A stretch of 64,000 nt of DNA, taken from Drosophila miranda (Eukaryota; Arthropoda; Insecta; Diptera; Drosophilidae). Each line of letters begins with the position of its first letter. Position 1 is the stretch's first letter. Shown here piece by piece: positions 36,142-47,130 of this stretch. Both the position numbers and the translations under genes were made by a program. Location of the stretch: the NCBI RefSeq assembly GCF_003369915.1, contig NC_046674.1, forward strand, positions 20,215,657 to 20,279,656. The letters run 5' to 3'. The notes below the pieces were generated by a model. It made no database searches. It worked only from the letters and a program-made list of their open reading frames with translations, and had not been told where the DNA came from.

Positions 36142-38839
36142 TCAATTGCGCCAGTCGGGTATTAGGTCGGGCTCCACACCTTTGGCAGCCGTTGGCATCG
36201 CTGGCGGTGCGACTGTGGGCAGGGCTGGCGGTGGCGGCGACATCTGTGCCTCCAGTGTCTCCTCGCTGGTGGTGCTCGCAGTGCTGCACGCCTTCAGCGA
36301 GTTGTCCGTCATGGGCAGCGGTTTGGCCACACCGATGCGCACCACGCCCTTGGAAGCTCCCTTCAGGGCCTGCACGGCCTGGTCCAGTGAGGCGTTCTCA
36401 AGGTTAATGGAATTGACAAACAGCAAGCGGTCGCCTGGAATCAGACGTCCATCCAACTGAGCCACGCCTCCCGGCACCAGGGAACGGATGACTATCAGGG
36501 TATCATTGGGGTCCAGGGGATCCTGGTAGTCCAGTATAGAGAACCCCAGACCGCGGTCTCCCTTCACAAGTTCAATGATTTGCGGCTGTGATGACCACAT
36601 GGCCAGGCCGGTCAGCGGCTCCAGAGATCGAGATTTCAGCTTGGTGAACGAGTTGGCAGCAGCGGCCACCGAATCGGCGTCGGCCACAGACCCAGCGGTG
36701 GCCAAGCTGCCATCGGATTTGGCCTTCACCAAGCGATCGGTGGCAGGCAAAAGATTCTCAAAGTTATTGCTCAGCTTCTTCAGGGTGTCGTCAGAGAAGG
36801 GCAGCAGGGACGTGTTCTTGTTTCGTCCGCACACCATTCGCACGTCCAGCGGCAGCTCCTTCAATATGGCTACCACCTCCAAGTGATTCATGCCAAGCAG
36901 ACGCTCGCCATTGACCTCCAGCAGCTCGTCGCCGGAACGGAGCACAGCATTAACACCCACAGGGCCATCTGGAAGAATGGAACGTATGTAATGGTGGGGT
37001 CGCACTTCCCGTCCACCTTCCACATCTACGGTTCCCTCCAGCGAGATTCCCAGACCGCCGACGGCAAACTTTTTGATTTGTGCCACAATAACCTCCACAT
37101 CGGAGCCAACAATCTTTTGCCACTTGCGAATGATTTCCGTTTCCGCTTCGTCGGTGAGCTCCGGATCCGTATAGTACTTGTGACGAGTGATGACTGCACC
37201 GTTCTTGGCGTGCACCGGTGCCTGCTGGAGAGAAAATCATTTATAAATAACCCATCAGAGTGTTCTAATTATGACTTACCTCGATTTTTTCGGTCAAAGG
37301 CACAACATCAGTGGGTATAATCTTCGTTGAGCCATCCAGAGAATCCCTGACAGCCACTAACTGCTTTCCCGCACCGAAAGTACTCAGCGTGGTTGTGGTC
37401 ATAGTGGTATTCGAGGGCGGAGTTGTCATGAAAGCCTCCGGGGCTGGCAGAGCTTCATCTTCCAGCTCTCTGGTCAGGCTGCGGGAGGGTGTTGTGGTGG
37501 CCGATGATGTGGTTGCCACGGGAGTGGGCAGTTGCGCCCGAGAGGGTGTGCCTGGGGCACTGGATGGCAGTTTATCGTTGGCAGCGATGGCCTGTTGCAG
37601 TTGCTCGTACTTGGGACCACGCAGATAGCGTTCCAGCCGGAGGTTTACCACTTGGCCAGATTTCTTGAGCAATTCGACCGCCTGGTGATTGGAGTAGCCC
37701 TGCAGGGACTGCCCGTCCACCTCGATAATGCGATCGTTGACTCGAATACGTCCACTCAGATCAGCCGCTGATCCCGGTGAGACGCTCTTCACAAAGATGC
37801 CCGACAGTTCTTCCTTCTCGCACACGTAGCCGGCAATGGTGATGCCCAAGCCGTTGGCGTCCTTTTTCAGTTCCACCTGTAGCTTTTCCGTTTCGGGCAG
37901 GGCCAACAGCTCCTCCAGATCGATTGTAGGATCGATGAGCATTGAAGTCTCGCCGCGGTAGACAAAGCGATCATCTTCCGTCGTAGTCTGCGGCGTGGAA
38001 GCTGTGGAACTCTCGCCAAAGATCTCCGGATATCCGGTGGAGATAAGGTAGCGCTCCAGCTCGGCAGGATCGACGAGAACCCGCGTCGGAACGACTGCAC
38101 AACCCGGCTCCAACGCATACTGAGGTGTTGGCACATTTTGCTCGATGGGACGGGCCACAACGAGACGGACATGAGTTCCCGACTGTCGCAGCACGGCAGC
38201 CACCTGCTCCGAGACCATCTCATGCAGGTTCACGTCTCCAATTTGAAGAATATGATCTCCAGAGCGAAGGCGCCCGTCCCTATCCGCCACTCCGCCAGGC
38301 AGTATTGTCTTGACAATCACACCCGAACTCCTCGCTCCAATAATGCCGAATCCCAGGCCCGTGCCATCGTTGACCAACTCGATGGCCTGTATCTGTGCAT
38401 AGTCCGTGGCGTAAAGATCCGCTCCAGCCGCCGTCTTGGAGTTCTGGCTTTGGGGACGTTGCTCCTCGCCCGCGGACTTGTCCGGACTTCCGGGCGCCGA
38501 GTGGGAGGTTGGGGATCTTGTTGCCGATATGGACTGTTGGTCGTCAAAGTCGTACATCACCTCGCCGCCGTTTAAGCTCAGGACAAGATTGCCAGCCACA
38601 TCGATATCGAAATCATTGGGCAGCATGGACGGATGCTGGCCCAGCTGGGCATTCAGCTCGGAGAGAGAGTCCTGCACATGGACAATAGTGCGGAAGACGG
38701 GGTCTTGCAGGATTCCCAGAATGGTGTTAAGGCTCTCCGCCGTCTGCATTTGCAGTTTGGGGTCATCGCTCTCGTCGATGCCCTTTTTGACGGCCTCGAT
38801 TTGCTGCAAAGCGCTGGAAATGTCTGCACTCAGATGCAT
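36142..38839 (-). CDS. Patj: Patj, L27 and four-PDZ polarity scaffold
   Basis: Patj is a scaffold of the apical Crumbs-Stardust-Patj complex in epithelia and photoreceptors. Exon 1 (37280-38839) starts MHLSADISSALQQIEAVKKG. Residues 1-65 form an L27 domain, the Stardust-binding module. PDZ1 is at about 150-232 (GLGFGIIG), PDZ2 at 319-405 (GLGITIAG), PDZ3 at about 564-660 (GLGISLEG) and PDZ4 at about 730-820 (GLGFSILD); all keep the GLGF-type carboxylate-binding loop. Exon 2 is 36142-37221/37224; the acceptor is a tandem CAGCAG, which could add or omit one glutamine. The total is 880 residues, close to the fly protein. The ~55-bp intron is phase 0. Its 3' end is tail to tail with JTBR. This is the only copy with L27 and the natural 5' flank. 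Confidence 0.95.
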
Positions 38840-40171
38840 GGTCGATACTGTTCTACTCTTGGGTGCGCCCTGCTGCAGCCACTGGAGCGTATTCTACTTC
38901 CGTTGTGTTGGATTTGCGGGGGCGGGGGGCGTGTGCTGTTGGCACACTTTGTCGTCCAATCGACTCGAATCGCGTAAGTGGCAGCTCCCGAACCTCTCTC
39001 GGCGCGTCACTTTCCGTTCCTCAATTTGCCTTTTCGTTTTCCAATGATTTTAATCCGTTTCAATGGGACTTGTTATGCGCTGGTTTTTGCAATTGATTTT
39101 TAATTATCCCACAAATGCATAGCTCATTTTAATCACAAGCGAGATCCAAAATATATATACAAATACATTGACACACGTTACGAATGGGAAGAAAAATAGG
39201 GTATGGACAGCAGGCCACACTGCTCGGAAAATGCAACGCATGCAAGGTGAAATCCACCCCATTTGCCCAATCTATCTTGAAAAAGTTGATTTTGTCTTCA
39301 AGGTATATTCTCCTCATACGCGAGGTGAGGTTTGTACGAACCTTGCAATTTGCCTTGGCTGTTTTTGCCTGTTTTCCATACCCATCCCGATATACCACCA
39401 CTGCATAGTTAATGTTGTGTTGCAGTGTGATTTATCGATAGGCCGTCTAACCCGTCTAAAAAAACGAACTTAGCCCACTTGAACCCTTCTATTTCAACAG
39501 GTGAACAATTTGAGTTAAGCCGGGGAAATAATTCTGTTTGTAAATGTTTCTTGTAGCTTCATCCTATATCTTTCCTTACAAAAAAAGTTGCCACGATATC
39601 TTTTATCTGAACTGAGCTAAAATTCTTCAAGCTTCATATGTTTTGAAGATCACTTTTTTTAATACCCACTGGCTAATCGTTCTCTTTCCATGATCGGAAA
39701 CCATATTCCTCGATTTTGATATTCAGTTTAATATTAATAGCTAAATAAAACTTTCATCCCTGAACACATAATTTTATCCGATTGATTAATCAATTTTCTA
39801 CATGACTGATTCATTTTAAGAACTCTCTTTTATTTGATTGTACCTTAATTAAGGTTTTTTGATTAAAGGTCAAAAAAATATTATAGTTTTGTTGTTGTCT
39901 TACCGGTTGGACTAAAACTATGAACATTTTTATACCTACATATACATTTATACCTAGCCTATTTTTTTTAGTTATAGTCCTGTTTTTCAAGCTGCTTCGA
40001 ACCCTACATACATATGTATAATGACTTTTGATAGATTGTCTTGTTTTTAGCCAATTCATGCATTTTATGAGCTTGATTGACATATAATCTAAAAAAGTAT
40101 TTCAACACAGAAAGATATAATTTATTTTAAAGGTACTTGAAATTTCTTGGTTTAACAGGCAAAAATTCTTA
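38840..40171. other. Patj 5' UTR/promoter and 3' flank of the DnaJ gene
   Basis: The region contains the upstream part of Patj and then AT-rich sequence up to the DnaJ stop codon. A TATCGATA motif lies at 39433. No ORF of substance is present on either strand. Confidence 0.6.
39433..39440. promoter_or_regulatory. TATCGATA (DRE/BEAF-type) motif upstream of Patj
   Basis: This is a perfect palindromic TATCGATA, the core of the DREF/BEAF-32 site common at broadly expressed fly promoters. It lies about 600 bp upstream of the Patj start codon, so it may mark the Patj transcription start region. Confidence 0.45.
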
Positions 40172-41338
40172 CTAAAGCATGTTATTTTTTTCCTCCTCCT
40201 CGAGTTCCACTTCCAACTTGTGGAGCTCGCGGAAGAACTCACGCGTCATGCTTTTCATTGTAGGCGTCAAATATTTGGGGAAAATATCTGCAATGCAAGA
40301 AAAGAAGAATATATTTTGGGGCGTAAATTCTCACCTAGCAGAGGTTTACGTACAATTAAACTCGATTATGAGGTCGCCAAACTGATCATTTATCTTATTG
40401 GCCTCCTTGATCGCAGTCACAGCATCCAGATTGCGGCACTTGGGCAGACCCTCCAATGGAATCACCTTGCGGTAGCCCTGGTGGACCACATCCGTGATGA
40501 CGATCTTAAGCTGGCGCTTGTCTAGCGTGGAGATGAAAAATATGAAACCAGTCATTGCCTGGCCTAAATCAATGTTATAGCGATAGACAAGATCGTGGAG
40601 ATTCCTGCGCTCAAATTCTGGATGCGGCTTGTCGGCGGCTATAAAGATAACGTCGCCCGGAATGGAGGCGGGATAACGATCCCCCTCCTCCTTGAAGCAA
40701 AAGCGAGTCCCAGCCGTAGTCCCTGGGGCGATGTTCAGTTTGAGTGTATGCTTGCGCTTCTCGAGGCGTGACTCCTTGGCGTCGACAATTTCCTGACGCC
40801 ACACATGCATCAGCTTCACACAGCCCGAGCGCACTTCCTCGAGGGACAGCTGAATAATCTTCTCTGTATCGGCATCCTTGCTGCGCACGCCAATGCCCAG
40901 GTTCTTGGTTGCATACAGACTGGGAGGATTGGTTATGGCATCGATGACATTGGCATAGGGCGAGTAGCTGGCAAAGACGCTTTCGTAGACCTTCATGTGC
41001 TCGCCGTGATATTGATACGGCGGAAAGTAGCCATTGGGCAGCATCACGCCCTCAAAGAGACCCGCCTCGCCATAGCGGTCGTAGATGGCGCGATACAGAT
41101 CGTTCCCCAGAACATCAAAGGCCATGTTGACGTAGGCCCATTGCTTGGCCTCTCCCATGGGCGAAAGATGCGTCAGTCGACCTTCTTGGGCGAGGGGCAC
41201 AAAGTCTTGCGCATCCTTCTTGTCCCTGTGCGGACAGAGACGTATGGCGAGGCGACGATAGGCCAGTGTAATGTCTTGCTTGGTGGCACTCCTCGGCATA
41301 TCGAGCACCGCATAGTAGTCCAGCTCCGGACGATTCAT
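40172..41338 (-). CDS. CG12020: DnaJ (DNAJB13/CG12020-like) protein with degenerate HPD
   Basis: This is a type II J-domain protein, related to sperm-axoneme DNAJB13 proteins. The J domain starts YYAVLDMPRSATKQDITLAY, but the catalytic HPD is HRD (PHRDKKDAQ). A long insertion (DFVPLAQEGRLTHLSPMG) precedes the helix with NMAFDVLGNDLYRAIYDRYG. Stimulation of Hsp70 is therefore doubtful. Two C-terminal beta-sandwich substrate domains follow (LEEVRSGCVKLMHVWRQEIV; LKLNIAPGTTAGTRFCFKEE; GDVIFIAADKPHPEFERR). Exon 1 is 40354-41338, exon 2 40172-40287; the join completes the conserved EFNYIFPKYLTP and gives 366 residues. I chose the ATG at 41338 (MNRPELDYY); the in-frame upstream ATG at 41416 would add an unlikely leader. 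The gene lies about 250 bp downstream of Cdc37 on the same strand. The symbol is from memory of the melanogaster neighbour. Confidence 0.87.
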
Positions 41339-41584
41339 GTTGCAACAGAATTTGGTTTGGTTGTGGGAATTACTTACGAAAGAATGTGACAGAGGAGATG
41401 CTGCTATCAAAGGCAAAGCGTACTGAGAATTTAGTTGACTTTATTCAAATTATATACAAAAACTCAACTTAGAAAGGCTTTGGATGAATGAATTTGGGTA
41501 TTATATATGTGTGTGTGCGGGGGACAGGACATTAAGATTAAACTTATAGTGAAGATGGGACAGGCAAAGATTCGCCGCAGGCAA

Positions 41585-42951
41585 TCAGTCAACATCTTCG
41601 GTGCTGACGCCAGTGTATATGGGCTCCTCCTTGGCACTTTCCGACTTGGCATCGTCGGTTTTTTCCACGCTGGCACCGCCTTCATCAGCTGTAGCAGCAG
41701 CCTCTGCTTTATCGGCTTGCGGCATATCTGCAGCGTTTGGCACCCATAGACCCGAATCGACGCAACGCTTCATATGATGCTTGGCCACATCCACTGGCAT
41801 TGCGGCAATGGTCTTTTGCAACAGCTCTATGTCACGCGACTCGAAGCAGGCCTTCAGCTCCTGCAAAACGATAGGCAATAAAATGTTTCGTTTGGTTAAA
41901 TTGTATGAGAAAATCTTATTTCTAACTTACGTCGGGCAGGGATTCAAAGACATCGGCTGGGTCCAAGCCCCCGGGGCCCATGCGCTCTTGACGTTCCTCT
42001 TCCTCTGCCTGGGCCAAGGCCTCCTGAATCTTTTCCTGTGCTCGCTTTTGGATGCGTTCCTTGAATCCCTTGATCTCGCTCTCGAACTGTTGGCGGTACT
42101 CGGGCAGACAGGACTGGATCTTTGAAAAGAACGAGCTGACGCAGGCCCGCGGATCCACATCCAGCTGCTTGGCCAGCTCAAGGATGTACTGCATGCAGAT
42201 GCACTGATGTGCCACATGAGCCATCAGGTCGTGCTTCTCCTCCATCTCCAGGTTGATGGACCAAATCACCAGATAGTTGGCCGTCTCATCGCAGACCAAC
42301 TGCAGATGCTCTTGAAGGAAGCGCTTGGAGTCGTCGTATTTGCGCAGCATTCCGTATTGTTTGCACAGCTTCTCGTTCTCCTTGACGAACTGCTTCATGC
42401 GCTGCTCGCGCTGCTCCTCGGATAGGTTCTCGTCTGGCTTGCGACCGGCCTTCTTATTGATCACGGTCTTCTCGAAACCCGGCTTGCTGATTGTGTCTAC
42501 ATTCCATGGCGTTTTCTTCTCCTTCTTCAGCATGTCGTTCTCCACGCGATCCAGTTCCTTGCCCTCGTTCTCGATCTTTTCCAGCTCTTTCTGCACAGAA
42601 TCGCTTATGGGTTACTGAGTTTTATAGCTTCAGGAAGTGACTCACCTTGAGAGCGGCTTCATCGCCATCTTTTTTGCTGATGCGCTCCTTGACACCCAGG
42701 AGGCGAGCCTGGATGCTCTGTCGTTTCTTCTTCATCGCCTCCTTTTCCTTGTCCATTTCCTCCATGCGCTCTACACGAGCCTGGTGCCGCCAGCGGAACA
42801 GGGAAGGGGTATCAATGTTCGGGTGCGTGTCGTCCTCATCATCCGAAATCTGCAAAGTGCACGAGGCAGGCGCCGGCTCGTCAACATGCTCCCATTTGCA
42901 ATTATCGTTCGCACTCACCTCAATGTTCTTCCATTTGCTGTAGTCAACCAT
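41585..42951 (-). CDS. Cdc37: Cdc37 Hsp90 kinase co-chaperone
   Basis: Cdc37 delivers client kinases to Hsp90 in the cytosol. Exons: 42919-42951, 42646-42849, 41931-42590, 41585-41860; all joins are phase 0 and give 390 residues. The N-terminus [11 protein letters not shown] joins [11 protein letters not shown] across a 69-bp intron that is itself open, so a naive reading adds 23 false residues. After splicing, the conserved CK2-site serine falls at position 13, which confirms the join. A charged coiled coil follows ([20 protein letters not shown]), then the Hsp90-binding middle region with [20 protein letters not shown]. The C-terminal helix ends in an Ala/Glu-rich tail. The in-frame ATG at 42969 lies upstream of the conserved start and is probably not used. 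Confidence 0.94.
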
Positions 42952-43674
42952 TTTGATATCTTTGTTCACGTAAAAGTTCGTAAATGCTTTTTATTTTGCC
43001 CTGGAAAAACCAAATTTTGTTGTGGAACTTCTGGAAAAATCGTACTTATCGATTGTGAGTCCTATCGCTATCGTTAGTGCTGTCAAGTGTTTTGAGATTT
43101 ATACTATACCGTATTTACACTGGGCTTGAGCTATTGAGTTATTGAGTTTTTGGCAAAACTCAGTTTCCTAGTGCTGGCGAAAAGTTGCGATATGGTTGTC
43201 TATTTCAGTTATAGGGCTGTTCTGCCAATTGTGTGAACTATCGCTACTAACAACAACAACGGTAACAACAAAGAATAAATTCGCGTATAATCCTAAAAAA
43301 TAATAGATAGATATTATTTATATATTTATGAAACTTTGTTGGAAATACATGAACGTATCAGCTCTCAAAGTCTATTGTTTATTAACACGAATTCTGAGCT
43401 ATTGAGTTAACTCAACTATCGATATCTTAAATTGCCTATCAGTGTTTGAAAGTGTCTGGGGCAGAGGCGCGCCATTGACACAAATTCGAAATTGGGACAT
43501 CAGGCTAAGGTTAATGCATTCAAAAGACAAACAATGCAAATCAACAGGAAACTAAAACTCTATCGGCAATGTAAATAGGGCGTGGTCAATACGGGGCGTG
43601 CCCAATAAATTCCTAATGCCAATGTCTAGTTCTAAAAGGCCATGGACATGAAATTTCCTCACAGTTTCTCTAAG
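42952..43674. promoter_or_regulatory. shared upstream region of Cdc37 and Gr63a
   Basis: These 720 bp separate divergently transcribed genes. Near Cdc37 are TTATCGATT and repeated TATCG strings at about 43045-43075. A TATCGATA lies at 43417. GAGCTATTGAGTTATTGAGT is repeated in part at 43399. The Cdc37-proximal part fits a housekeeping promoter. No TATA box is evident for Gr63a. Confidence 0.5.
43417..43424. promoter_or_regulatory. TATCGATA (DRE/BEAF-type) motif
   Basis: Perfect palindromic match, about 470 bp upstream of the Cdc37 start and 250 bp upstream of Gr63a. BEAF-32 sites often separate head-to-head genes with different expression, which suits a housekeeping chaperone next to a sensory receptor. 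Confidence 0.45.
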
Positions 43675-45265
43675 ATGGCCAACTATTACAGACGTAAAAA
43701 GGATGCGGTGTTTCACAATGCCAAGCCCATCAACAGTGGCAATGCCCAGGCCTATCTATACGGAGTGCGGAAGTACTCCATTGGGCTGGCCGAGCGCTTG
43801 GACGCTGACTACCAGCCGCCTCCAAGTGACAGGAAAAAGAGCTCGGATAGCACTGGTTCCAACAATCCAGAATTTACGCCAGTGAGTGGAGTCTTTCAAC
43901 TTTGGTGTGTTGAATAATGCGATGATCGTTTTTCTAGAGCGTTTTCTACAGGAACATTGCTCCTGTGAATTGGTTTCTGCGTATCATTGGTGTTCTACCC
44001 ATCGTCCGACGTGGTCCGGCCCGAGCCAAGTTCGAAATGAGCTCGGCCTCGTTTGTCTACTCTGTGGTTTTCTTCATGCTGCTGGCGGTGAGTCCTTAAA
44101 TTGTTCCAAGATTCAATTCACAAAGCTGTTCGTCCTGCAGTGCTATGTCGGTTATGTGGCTAACAATCGCATCCACATCGTACGCTCGCTGAGCGGTCCT
44201 TTCGAGGAGGCGGTGATTGCCTATCTGTTTCTTGTCAACATTTTGCCGATTATGGTTATACCGATACTGTGGTGGGAGGCCAGGAAGATTGCCAAGTTGT
44301 TCAACGACTGGGATGACTTCGAAGTGCTGTACTATCAGATCTCTGGGCACAGTCTGCCGCTCCGTCTGCGCCAAAAAGCCCTGTACATTGCCATTGTGTT
44401 ACCCATTCTCTCGGTGCTGTCGGTGGTGATTACCCACATTACCATGTCGGACTTAAACATCAATCAGGTGGTGCCCTACTGCATTCTGGACAACCTGACG
44501 GCCATGCTGGGCGCTTGGTGGTTCCTGATTTGCGAGGCCATGAGCACCACGGCTCACCTTCTGGCGGAGCGGTTCCAGAAGGCCCTCAAACACATTGGTC
44601 CCGCCGCGATGGTGGCCGATTACCGAGTGCTCTGGCTGCGACTGAGCAAACTTACCCGGGATACGGGCAATGCCATGTGCTATACGTTTGTCTTTATGAG
44701 CCTGTACTTGTTTTTCATCATCACGCTGTCTATTTACGGCCTGATGTCGCAGCTCTCGGAGGGATTCGGCATCAAGGATATAGGACTCACCATCACGGCT
44801 CTCTGGAACATTGGTCTGCTCTTCTACATCTGCGACGAGGCTCATTATGCCTCGGTTAATGTGCGCACCAATTTCCAAAAGAAACTTCTCATGGTGGAGC
44901 TCAATTGGATGAACTCGGATGCCCAGACGGAGATCAATATGTTTCTCCGCGCCACCGAAATGAATCCCTCGACCATCAACTGCGGTGGTTTCTTTGATGT
45001 AAACAGGAGTTTGTTCAAGGGCCTGCTCACCACAATGGTTACCTATCTGGTGGTGCTGCTTCAGTTCCAGATAAGTATTCCCACGGACAAGGGAGACTCC
45101 GATGGCGGCACAAATATTACCGTGGTGGACATGCTCATGGATAGTCTCGGCAATGATATGACTATATTGAGCGCCTCGAGCTCCACCACCACCCATTCTA
45201 CAGCCACATCAAGCACAACCCCGCCACCGGCAAGCGCCAAGCATGGTCGTGGTCATAGGGGATAA
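43675..45265 (+). CDS. Gr63a: Gr63a gustatory receptor, CO2 receptor subunit
   Basis: Gr63a works with Gr21a in antennal sensory neurons to detect carbon dioxide. Exons: 43675-43881, 43938-44087, 44141-45265, phase 0 joins, 493 residues. The cytoplasmic N-terminus MANYYRRKKDAVFHNAKP and GVRKYSIGLAERLDADY match the fly protein I remember. Hydrophobic segments follow throughout, including IAYLFLVNILPIMVIPILW, ALYIAIVLPILSVLSVVI, and a C-terminal TYLVVLLQFQ, which is the TYhhhhhQF signature of insect GRs in the last membrane segment. The Ser/Thr/Pro-rich tail after it looks lineage-specific. An in-frame ATG at 43642 would add 11 residues; I follow the conserved start. The gene is divergent from Cdc37. 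Confidence 0.95.
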
Positions 45266-45782
45266 GATATACATATATATACAAACATGTTTTTTTTTTT
45301 GGTGGGTTGGTAGGTTGGTAGGTAGTACCACGCTCTAGGCCAAATAGTAGAAGGTTTTTGTGAGGGTTTCCTCTATTTTAGAACTTTAATTAAGTGCTGA
45401 AGTTTAAGTAACGACGATTCACAAACTACACGGATTAGATTTATAGGCGTCTAATTCGCAAAGCACTACTGCATAAAAATAGTTTATGAAGTTGCCAACA
45501 AAAGATATGGCTGATCGATAGTTGATCGTGGGATCCACACACCCCTTATGCACCGCCAAGGGGCTATGGTATATGTATGTATTAATAGGCCTCTCGATCC
45601 ATTGGCTATCTAAAATAGTACTCTGCTGTTTCCATATCACACACATTTTGAAAGAAAAAAACAATAAGAAAAACCAGAATTTTTAATAAAACTTCCCAGA
45701 CACCTGATAGGGAAGTTTGAGAACTTGTTTAACGCTCGTTTAGTTGGATCCATTAGCCAGGAGTTTCGATGGATACTTGGAT
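45266..45782. other. 3' intergenic between Gr63a and the tetraspan gene
   Basis: Convergent 3' flanks with AATAAA-like strings (AATTTTTAATAAAACTTC near 45676-45693). No gene is seen. Confidence 0.6.
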
Positions 45783-47130
45783 CTAACACTGTCCATCTGG
45801 TGATTCGGTGAGTATATGCTTATAGCCATTGCTGCCCAAATACATGTGCTCGCGACGGAAGTGATAGGGAATCTGTCAAGCAAAACAATGTGCATTATTT
45901 CCAGCTGCAATATTAGGTGAATGTGCGGACTTACGGCTCCTGGAGCTGGACAGGGAATGGCCACTGTGGCAATCTCCCTGAGCTTGTTCATGGTGCGCAA
46001 ACTCTGATAGAAGCTGTGCATCGAATACCACTTGATGCAGTCCATGCTGAGCAAAGTATAGCAGATGATAACTACATAAGAGATATCAAAGGATCGGTGT
46101 CAGTGTCAGTATCATTCATGGATGAGGCCTACAATAACTCACAGTAGGGCACATTTCCGCAAAAGATCATTGTAAGCTTCGTATCCCTCAGCATAAAGAT
46201 TAGCACACCGATGCCCACGATGCACAGGAACTCTGCGACCAGCCAAGGTATGATCAAGCCCGGTCGGCTCTTGTAGACTCCAAAGAACAGGGAGATGGCG
46301 CACAGGGCATAGGCTGAAGAGACACCAACCATCACGTACAGGAAATTCTCCATGGCATCGGACAGCTGGGCCGCCGACCGGAGTCTCAGATCGTTGTGAA
46401 AGGGTGCCATAGTGTAGAAGCCACTATCCTTCTGATCCAGTATGTCCAATTCAAGCAACCGATGGATCTGCTCCGCATGGGCCAGGCAGAGCAGCATGAA
46501 GAACAAAATACAATGGGCAATCAGCTAAGTAAGAGAGAGAGAGAGAGACAGGGAGAGGGTGAAATATTAGAAAAGCTTAAAAAGCAGCGATCTCTTTGTG
46601 CTTTCTGTGCGCTTTAGAATTCCCAACTGGTTTTAGCCGCGCTTTCATCGACCTCCCGCTAAACTGCCTCTTGCATCAAAAAGGGTATCCGAGTCAGGCG
46701 TTCGCAAAGCGCGCCGAGTCGCACTGCGCCTTGGGACCATCTAGCATCCTTCGGGGAGCGGGGGTCGAGTTTCCAATCTGCTCACCCTTCGATGGGATCC
46801 CTATGTGCCCAGTGGGGTATGGCTTTGCATATCCGAGGCTCAATTTTTGAATGTGGGGCTGACAGCTGCACCTCGTACGGTCCGAATGGTACGGACCTGT
46901 GCGCTGCGCCCCGCCTGATTAATACATTTGTTATATAAAGGAGTGATATATCAGCTCCTTATTCTGTCCCATATCTTAGTTAGCCCTCACTTCCAGGTTC
47001 CTTCACTCACCAATTGAAATATGCTGGTGAGCATGGCCGTTGTCCTTAGATTCTTTGGTGTTAGTGGTGCCATCAGGAAGTCCCAGAGGCGACGGCAACA
47101 GCATTGCAATTTTCCAGTGGAGAGCAGCAT
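45783..47130 (-). CDS. four-transmembrane protein of unknown function (four exons)
   Basis: I do not recognise a named gene. Exons 47011-47130, 46143-46524, 45935-46071 and 45783-45872 join in frame for 242 residues. The N-terminus carries Cys-Cys-Cys and a basic LW pair. TM1 spans the first join (AMLTSIFQLLIAHCILFFML) and is followed by an extracellular loop of about 50 residues. TM2 is NFLYVMVGVSSAYALCAISL, TM3 LIIPWLVAEFLCIVGIGVLI and TM4 CFIICYTLLSMDCIKWYSMH. A cytoplasmic tail follows with IPYHFRREHMYLGSNGYKHI. The layout (four TM, one larger first loop, short Tyr-containing tail) resembles small insect tetraspan (DUF4728-type) membrane proteins, but this is pattern only. Intron 1 is 486 bp and contains a GC-rich segment. 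The gene is convergent with Gr63a. Confidence 0.8.

Larger units (their letters stand above)
34737..38690. repeat. segmental duplication, right copy (~3.95 kb)
   Basis: This is the partner of 30789-34735, with an offset of 3953 bp through most of its length. At the right edge the sequence continues without a break into the remaining Patj 5' coding region, so this is the copy that retains complete Patj. At its left edge it is fused directly to the truncated Patj of the left copy. Confidence 0.95.

Noticed and set aside
40805-41389. A 194-codon + strand frame opposite the DnaJ gene
   Set aside because: Antisense shadow of the J-domain protein exon.
44453-45196. A 247-codon minus-strand frame inside Gr63a
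   Set aside because: Antisense to the Gr63a membrane exon; the + strand product is an unmistakable receptor.
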